64,000 bases of DNA from Plazaster borealis (lineage: Eukaryota > Echinodermata > Asteroidea > Forcipulatida > Labidiasteridae): assembly GCA_021014325.1 (NCBI GenBank), contig CM037474.1:21880488-21944487 (forward strand). Reading direction: 5' to 3'. Under the pieces are notes generated by a model that did not search any database, was not told where the DNA came from, and saw nothing but the letters and a program-made list of their open reading frames with translations. Position 1 is the stretch's first letter; every line of letters begins with the position of its first letter. Below are positions 58,001 through 64,000 of the stretch, one piece after another. The position numbers and the translations under genes were made by a program.

Positions 58001-61000
58001 AAATTTTGCAGCAACTTTCGCAAAAATCTCTATGGTTGCCGCTTTACTTTGCCAAATTGCATGCCGATTTTGCATGGTTAAAAAGAACGCCTTGTAAGTT
58101 CAATTAAATGCAATGCTTTAATATAAATTCGCTCGCCTCAAAGTAAAATTGAATGACGGTTTCAACATCAGAGGCAAAATCGCTTTATTATGAATGCATG
58201 TGAAAGTGAAACTGGCTGCTTTTTTTGCCGAAAATGACCTGGAAAACCTACATTAGCAGAAATCCGAATTCAAAGATGGAAGGGTCCGTATGCAAAATGT
58301 ATCAACCCCAAAATGAAGAGTTGATAGTTTCCCATTTGTTTGTATTAATATTTGATAACAGCCCATTTCTTCTTCACCGTCTTCTTACTGACGTACCTCA
58401 TTTCTGATGATCTCATCTACTATTTCAGTTGCCACAGTTTTCTTCTGTCCCATTGGTACCTGGACGATGTTGTTCTGCTCAGCATCTAAGCATAATAATA
58501 CTTTTAAAAAACCCAAGACAAATGCATTACCCCATTCCATGTATTTAACATTAAATATGAATACATCAAAGACAACTTAAATTTTAATTTTTCCAGTGCT
58601 TTATTTCTCTATTTTTGGATAGCAATGACATGAATTTACATCAACGTAGCATTAGACAACCGTATTTTGTATATCTTTTTTTTTTAAAGTCTGCATTTCG
58701 AAAAATTTAAGATTTATCATATAAGCTATACCTTCATCACTCTCATCCGAGTTGTTGGGCACTTGAAGCGAGGGACGTCTTATCATATGAACCTGGTATA
58801 ACGAAAAAAACCAATTTCTTTTTTTACCAATATCGCATTAAAGGAACGTTACAGAACTGGTAATAAAAGTTTCTTGAAGATCACAGATTTACATAAAACT
58901 TACACGGTCTAATGATGATAGTAGAAAACATCCCTAGAAATATTTCTGTCTGAAATGCCATATTTGAGGAGAAATAAATAAAACTAATTTCCGATTGGAG
59001 TTTATCGCTCATGAGCGTTTTATTCATGCATTGTATAACACATGCAAATGTGTAATCGGTTTTTCACTATTTTCTCGTGAACCAGATGGCCGATCAATCT
59101 CAAACTTCTACAGGTTTGTCAGTTTATGTATATGGTGGATTATATAAAGTGCTTACACTGTTTTGTGTGCAAAAACCAATTCTTTAATGTTCCTTTAACA
59201 AAGAAATAACAATATTCAATAAATAAATAAATACAATAACAAAAAACGTCAAGAGTGTATTAATTGGATCATGTGATGTTTCTTGGTTCAAAATCTGGTA
59301 TCTGATATACAAGAAATGTTTTGTTAAAGGTTGGGGCAATACTTTTGTATTGAACCCGAACAGAATGTGTGTAATTTTTTCCCGAAATTCATGCTTGTTA
59401 TAAAGATGGTTATTCCAACCTCGAGTTTACTTTATACTAGCTATACCAATATCTAAGTTGTAATTTAGTTGTAATAGTGTTTTCATATTGCTATAATGTT
59501 CTTTTTTTTGTTCTTGTATCGAGTGGGGTCTCTACTCGACAAGCTAATGCTTTTTAGAGACCTCCATCCTCACACAATTATCCAAATGTCCTTATGTTTT
59601 CTTATTATTATAATATAATATAAATTATAATACATGATTATTTCATCACTTAATTTTTGTTGTGTTATAGAAAAAATAAAGAAATGAATGAATGAATGAA
59701 TGTAATGGTAGTGGCCTCCGTTGATTAGAATTCAATACACATGAGCTCGGTGGTCTAGTGGTAAAACATATGCTATAGCAATACAAAGGTCTTGGGTTCG
59801 AATCCCACTCGAGTGATTTGCCTGTGGATTTTGTTCACAGAACTCGGGATACACATCGGTAGGGTAAAACACAAAATATATTCTTTATCCCCGATGTAAA
59901 ATTAACATCTATGAAACACATGATTTCGTTCTTCTCATTCAAGTTCGTTTTAGTAAATTCTATTTCATTTATAGACATTCAATACTACATTTTATATATT
60001 CTTTAATTGATTTTCTACAATCTATTATTTCACAGTTTATGATATTGAATGGTTGACGACCCTTTTGCTGTTGGCTTACAAAACTGAATGAGTCTTGCGA
60101 CCTAATGAATTTTGAATAATCTATAGACCAGTGAATCCTAAATTGTTGAAATTGAATTATTCCTTTTGACTGTTGTATGCTGATGCAACGGGGTATTTTC
60201 AAACGAAATTGATTAAGCCAGGTGTTAAACTGAATAAGTTTGTGTTTGAATTTGGCGGGAAAACATATTATTTAACCTCATACAATAATCGCTACCTACA
60301 TTTGAGAGTTGCGAAGGCAGGGTTGGTCTCCTCGATAGTCTTCGGGCATTGTTCCCTTTCTCTTTGCTACTTTCTCCTTTGCTTTTACCATTTGCATACC
60401 CATCTCTCCGATCGTGCGTGGCGTCCTCTGACAAACTCTTTCGTTTCCCATTGGTCGCCTCTCGCTCATGAATATTTAGACCTTGCATGAACAGCTCGAA
60501 CTCGTCACGTGTTTTTCTCTGGTTGTAGTTCTCCAGAGATCCCCCACGCATTGAATGACGTTTGCCAATGGTGGTCAGATCTGGTGCCACTGCATTGGGG
60601 AGATAAAAACGGAACATTAACAGACATCATGACGTCACGGTTCCAGTTCTGGTGCTGACCTTATGGTAGTTTTATAAGCTTTAATAAGGTATCTTCTTTG
60701 TGTTTTACCCATACACCGATGTGTGTTAAGCACGGTATACTTAGTACTTTCCCGAGTCATGTGAACAAAACATTACTCGGATGGGATTCGAACCCACGGG
60801 CTTTGCCATTCTAGGAAATTATGACTCAAATGTGAAATGTCCCATATGACCAGTGCATTATCTTGCCTGTACAAGGTTACTCTTTTTGTAAACAACGGTT
60901 ACATGGCTATGTGTGGAGGTTCTTCCACACACATAAAACAAAATTATGTCTTAGTGTATTATTTGAAAACGTTCGTGCACCGCAGGGATAGCTTAACTCC

Positions 61001-63292
61001 ATCGTCCAGGCAAGGATCCAAACCTACCCTTTATTGTTTAAGAAAGACTTACGTGTATCGCTCTGTTTTCTCTTTATCTCCTTCGGCTTCTTTTTATGTA
61101 GAAGTTTCATCACTGAGCAACTACCCTGTGGAGAATAAATAACAACATAGGGGGTTTAGGCTCGTGACATCTAGCCCATATAAAACAGTTTCATGAAACA
61201 TATATAGTTGGTTATGAAAGAAATCTTTACGTTAGATTAATAATAGTACAAATGCATTTGCCGTCATGGCTGCATTCATACAATGGACACGTGCAAGTGT
61301 GTACGCGCCACGCACAACTCTCAGCCAATGGGGGACTTCATTGACCTCAGTGAGGGCGCTGTTTGGGCTTGTGACGTCATATGCACGAGGTCTATTAAGT
61401 GATTATTTTTGAAGAGGACTAACCGACTTGACGATGAGGATCCAGTCTGATTTCTTGCTGTTCTTTACGAGTACGTCTCCTCTCCTGTCATTGAGAGATA
61501 GCAAAATGATACAGGAGAAGAAATGAGCGTTTAGAATATTAGATTGATAAGGGGTGGGGTGGGGGGGGGGGGCTTTTAGACAGAATAAAGTTGCGGCGAA
61601 GTGTCGTGGCCGACTGGTGTAACGAGAGCGTGGGTTCGGGTTCTGGTCGTGGCACTAATTGTGTTCCTCAGCAAGGCTAACCATAATTGCTTTGTCACAC
61701 TCGTAAATAAAGCGTGTGGGCTTTTCATCTGGCAATACGAGGTTGGTTCAAAATTGTATTCAAATTGGAAATTGGTAAATCGAATGTTACGAGAGAGTTG
61801 TGCAATTTAAAGCGCTCCAAAGAACCGAGTATTTTTGTTTAGTATTAAAAACTTACTTGAAATAAGAGAAAATGCATTTCTTTGGATTTTCAGCCAAAAG
61901 ATGCATGGGCCAGCCTTCAAGAAATGTGAGATTCCTGAAATAGAGAAAACAGAGAATCAGCTGTTGCAAACTGCTTACCTATCAAATGGACCTATGGTAT
62001 AAATACCAAAATATTTATAATGGCCTGACGTTCAGAGCCTAGAACAGAAGCAGTCATCAGAAAAGGACGAAGAAAATAATTAACATAGTCCAGGCCCGTG
62101 ACAAGGATTGTTTGTGTTTTGGGTTGTGTTTTTGGGGGGGTTTTGTTTTTGGGTTTTTTTTGTTGTTGTTGGGTTTTTTTTTTGGGGGGGGGGCAAATAT
62201 GAGTACATCGGTGCGTTAGCGCCGCCCGTCGCGCAGCAGCGCAGGGGGAATTTTGAAAGTGAAGGCCCAATTCAAGCCATTTGGTCAGTTTTTGCGCTTA
62301 TTTTCTTTGCGCACCATTTGTTATATTTTGGGCGGATTTATTCTTCTTTTTTATAAAAAAAAGTCTTTGTAACCCCCCCCCCCCCCCCGGTTACGATCCT
62401 GTCATAACCATTACTACAATAAATATTGTTTTTTTAAGAACATAATTGCGTTCATATCCTGGTCAACTATTATTTTTTGTAAAACACAACAAAACAAAAA
62501 TCAAACATAAAGGAAAAGAAGAAGAAGAAGAAGAAGAAGAAGATCTGTTTACCGAACAAAGTCACTCTGAGTCGGATCAAGAAGAGTTGCAATTCCCCCT
62601 GCCATGAAGATTCTTGTATAATCCTGTGAAACCAACAACATTTAAATTCATAATCAAAAATTGTAAATATTTTTGTGTTTTAATTATAAGACTGTCTGTA
62701 AACTTTTTCTTCCAAATTTTCTGGTATCCTAAACAACACAGACAATTGAAACCTATGAGCAGATTTGAAAATGTATCAAGATTCTTTATGGAATGATGCG
62801 AAATGTTTCGTCTGAAATCAAGTCTGTATGAAAAATGTATTGAAGTAGCCACATCGGTAAGCATTATAATTAAAAGGTTTTCACGGGTTTTGTTTCTTCT
62901 ATGTTATGCTGAATTTTTCTCTTCTATTGAAAGGCAAAGATAATACACAGAAATTCTTTTAAATTAAGACAACACCATTTCAGTAGGAAGTATATTTTTA
63001 TTTTTTATGAGGTGATTTTCCACAACAAAGGATATCATCAAAACTTTACTCTGCGTTAATAATAATAATTATTATAATTTTAAAACCACTAAGTCACATA
63101 TACGAAACAGAGAGCTGTACTAAAACATCCAAAGGCTATTAAGAAAAGAGAGTTTAAAGAATGAACGACAAAATTCAAAGTGTAAGAGAGTTCAAAGTGA
63201 AAACTCACAACATCGTCGATGCAAAGAAACTCAACCCGATCTCTGCTGATTACAGTTGATTTCCGTGTCTGTTTATTCACCAAACCTAGCTC
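55055..63292 (-). CDS. CNBD2: CNBD2-like cyclic nucleotide-binding domain protein, gene 2 (11 exons seen, 5' part beyond the window)
   Basis: Minus-strand exons in coding order: 63209-63292, 62553-62623, 61857-61934, 61424-61484, 61053-61125, 60300-60589, 58732-58792, 58397-58485, 57223-57282, 55927-56061 and 55055-55186 (stop at 55055-55057). All have GT-AG borders and compatible phases. The protein is clearly paralogous to the plus-strand gene at 628-13407: GWPMHLLAENPKKC, SDWILIVKSGSCSV and VSNGAECILMSKKFY match its second CNB domain, and several exon lengths are identical (84, 61, 73 and 135 nt). The first visible exon begins ELGLVNKQTRKSTVI, which keeps the Glu and Arg expected of a nucleotide-binding CNB pocket, unlike gene 1. 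The linker (60300-60589 and on) is charged and Lys/Ser-rich. I found no exon matching gene 1 exon 4 between 63293 and 64000, so the 5' half lies further right. The two genes are convergent, about 41.6 kb apart. Confidence 0.82.
55258..55535 (-). mobile_element. tRNA-derived SINE, second family, inverted
   Basis: gggactcgaacccacactct (complement of a B box) follows tgctcaaggacacaagtgcc. Related remnants occur at 11290-11425 and 50560-50650. Confidence 0.6.
56677..57031 (+). mobile_element. MITE family A, copy 6, in an intron of CNBD2-like gene 2
   Basis: Termini gaaggcactgaacacgtttg and a match ending gatacctttaaa. It carries a short internal deletion relative to other copies and inserts between the exons at 55927-56061 and 57223-57282. 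Confidence 0.7.
57705..57888. mobile_element. MITE family E, copy 4
   Basis: Ends tggcccaatttcaaagaact and agctctatgaaattgggcct. It lies in an intron of CNBD2-like gene 2. Confidence 0.65.
58838..59202. mobile_element. MITE family D, diverged copy 3
   Basis: Termini taaaggaacgttacagaact and ttctttaatgttccttta. The core hairpin is tcgctcatgagcg. It lies between exons of CNBD2-like gene 2. Confidence 0.55.
59741..59935 (+). mobile_element. tRNA-derived SINE (A and B boxes visible)
   Basis: tggtctagtggtaaaac (A box) and gggttcgaatccc (B box) lie at tRNA spacing, followed by a cgggatacacatcggtaggg tail region related to the other SINEs. The acceptor arm does not pair, so it is not a functional tRNA gene. 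Confidence 0.65.
60690..60830 (-). mobile_element. tRNA-derived SINE, inverted
   Basis: Carries gatgggattcgaacccacg, the complement of a polymerase III B box (GGTTCGAATCC), and the cacgg/gtactttcccgag body shared with 12745-12897. Confidence 0.6.
61605..61700 (+). mobile_element. SINE fragment, second family, forward
   Basis: gtggccgactggtgtaacga and gtgggttcgggttctggtcg resemble A- and B-box regions. It lies in the CNBD2-like gene 2 intron before 61484. Confidence 0.45.
62515..62542. repeat. (AAG)n microsatellite next to a splice donor
   Basis: Lies on the plus strand a few bases from the donor (62547-62552) of the exon 62553-62623 of CNBD2-like gene 2. Confidence 0.8.
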
Positions 63293-63700
63293 CTGCACAA
63301 CGAGAAAATACAAATTCTATCATTTCGAATAGACCCCCCTTGCATGCCGAAATCGCTGAGGTCAACTATCAGCTCAGCCAATGAGAGAAGTTCCTTCGAC
63401 CTCAGTGAGGGCGCTGTTTGACACTCTTGACGTCACGTTAAAGGGGGTCTCTTATTCCATAGAGTACACTCCCAACAGAAGATAAGTCATAGCATGCATC
63501 AGAGGTCAGCTTAACTGTCAAAATACGTGAATCTCTTTCTTTATATGTTATGTCAGTGAAGAATGCGAGTGTATTGACATCCGTTGTGATTGCTTAATGG
63601 ACTTCTGACTGGCCGCCATACTCATATAAAGTAGTGAGACGGTTTCAGGAACGTCCAATGAACATTGTTTCACGCTGAGATGGGGTCCATTTTGTACATC

Positions 63701-63755
63701 CTCGGGGGTAAGTGGCACCCGATGCGAAGCCGCGGGTGCCATTTGCCCCCGAAGG
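63701..63755. other. Strong inverted repeat (hairpin) near the right edge
   Basis: tcgggggtaagtggcacccg pairs with cgggtgccatttgcccccga across a short loop, a stem of about 20 bp with few mismatches. Function unknown. Confidence 0.6.
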
Positions 63756-64000
63756 AATTGTCTTATTATATCATTGTAATAGATTCCTCTTCTTTTAGAG
63801 GCGATCTGTTTTCATCTTTTAACGTTATTACGACGAAATTGACACACTGGTAAAAAGTAGACGATGTACCCCGTGGGGAAACGTCACTCATGTTCCCCTG
63901 AGCCATGTTACATGCGTCTTTGTATCACATCACGTGATTGGTTCTCGACCAATAAAAATTCACAATTTATTACCGTGGTATAACAATACAAAAAGTACCC

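Noticed and set aside
59743..59815. A functional tRNA gene
   Set aside because: A and B boxes are clear, but the acceptor stem has several mismatches and related bodies occur elsewhere, which fits a tRNA-derived SINE.

Overview
The window is nuclear DNA of an animal. Its genes are split into short exons with GT-AG introns, and most of the sequence is AT-rich repeat: miniature inverted-repeat transposons (MITEs), tRNA-derived SINEs, a solo LTR, satellite and TTAGGG-like repeats. Two multi-exon genes resembling CNBD2 (cyclic nucleotide-binding domain protein 2) plus a cluster of ectoine-synthase-like cupin genes suggest a marine invertebrate, possibly an echinoderm. That assignment is an inference from gene content.

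Layout. (1) 628-13407, plus strand: at least 14 exons of a CNBD2-like gene; its 5' end is not identified. (2) 14.6-17.3 kb: degenerate telomere-like repeats around a roughly 55-60 bp satellite. (3) 19.4-20.2, 39.2-40.0 and 45.3-46.0 kb, all minus strand: three intact ectoine-synthase-like genes. The last two lie in a tandem segmental duplication whose second copy was later enlarged by a solo LTR and another insertion. (4) 23015-35408: a 12.4 kb mobile element that is almost wholly a giant palindrome, with two arms of about 6 kb around a 471 bp centre and a 5 bp target duplication (acttg). (5) 55055-63292, minus strand: a second CNBD2-like gene, convergent with the first, running off the right edge.

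The palindromic element is the most unusual object. Each arm carries, from outside in: a short terminal segment, an array of ~47 bp repeats, a gene (A/B) with a helix-turn-helix-like region, a Cys-rich cluster and a C-terminal domain, a spacer of TACGTA-centred hairpin repeats, a large gene (C) and a small convergent gene (D). Gene C is intact only in the right arm (870 codons, good Kozak context) and ends in the same C-terminal domain as A/B. I do not recognise a known transposase. Gene C shows weak, pattern-level resemblance to HUH/Rep-type replication initiators, which is only a hypothesis. The centre holds a third, truncated copy of the D module, which suggests a history of duplication or concatemer-like replication.

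The ectoine-synthase-like proteins have two tandem cupin halves, and no ectA or ectB is visible nearby. The repeat landscape includes several MITE families whose arms are conserved while the central hairpin sequence differs from copy to copy. Repeat boundaries marked approximate were placed by eye.
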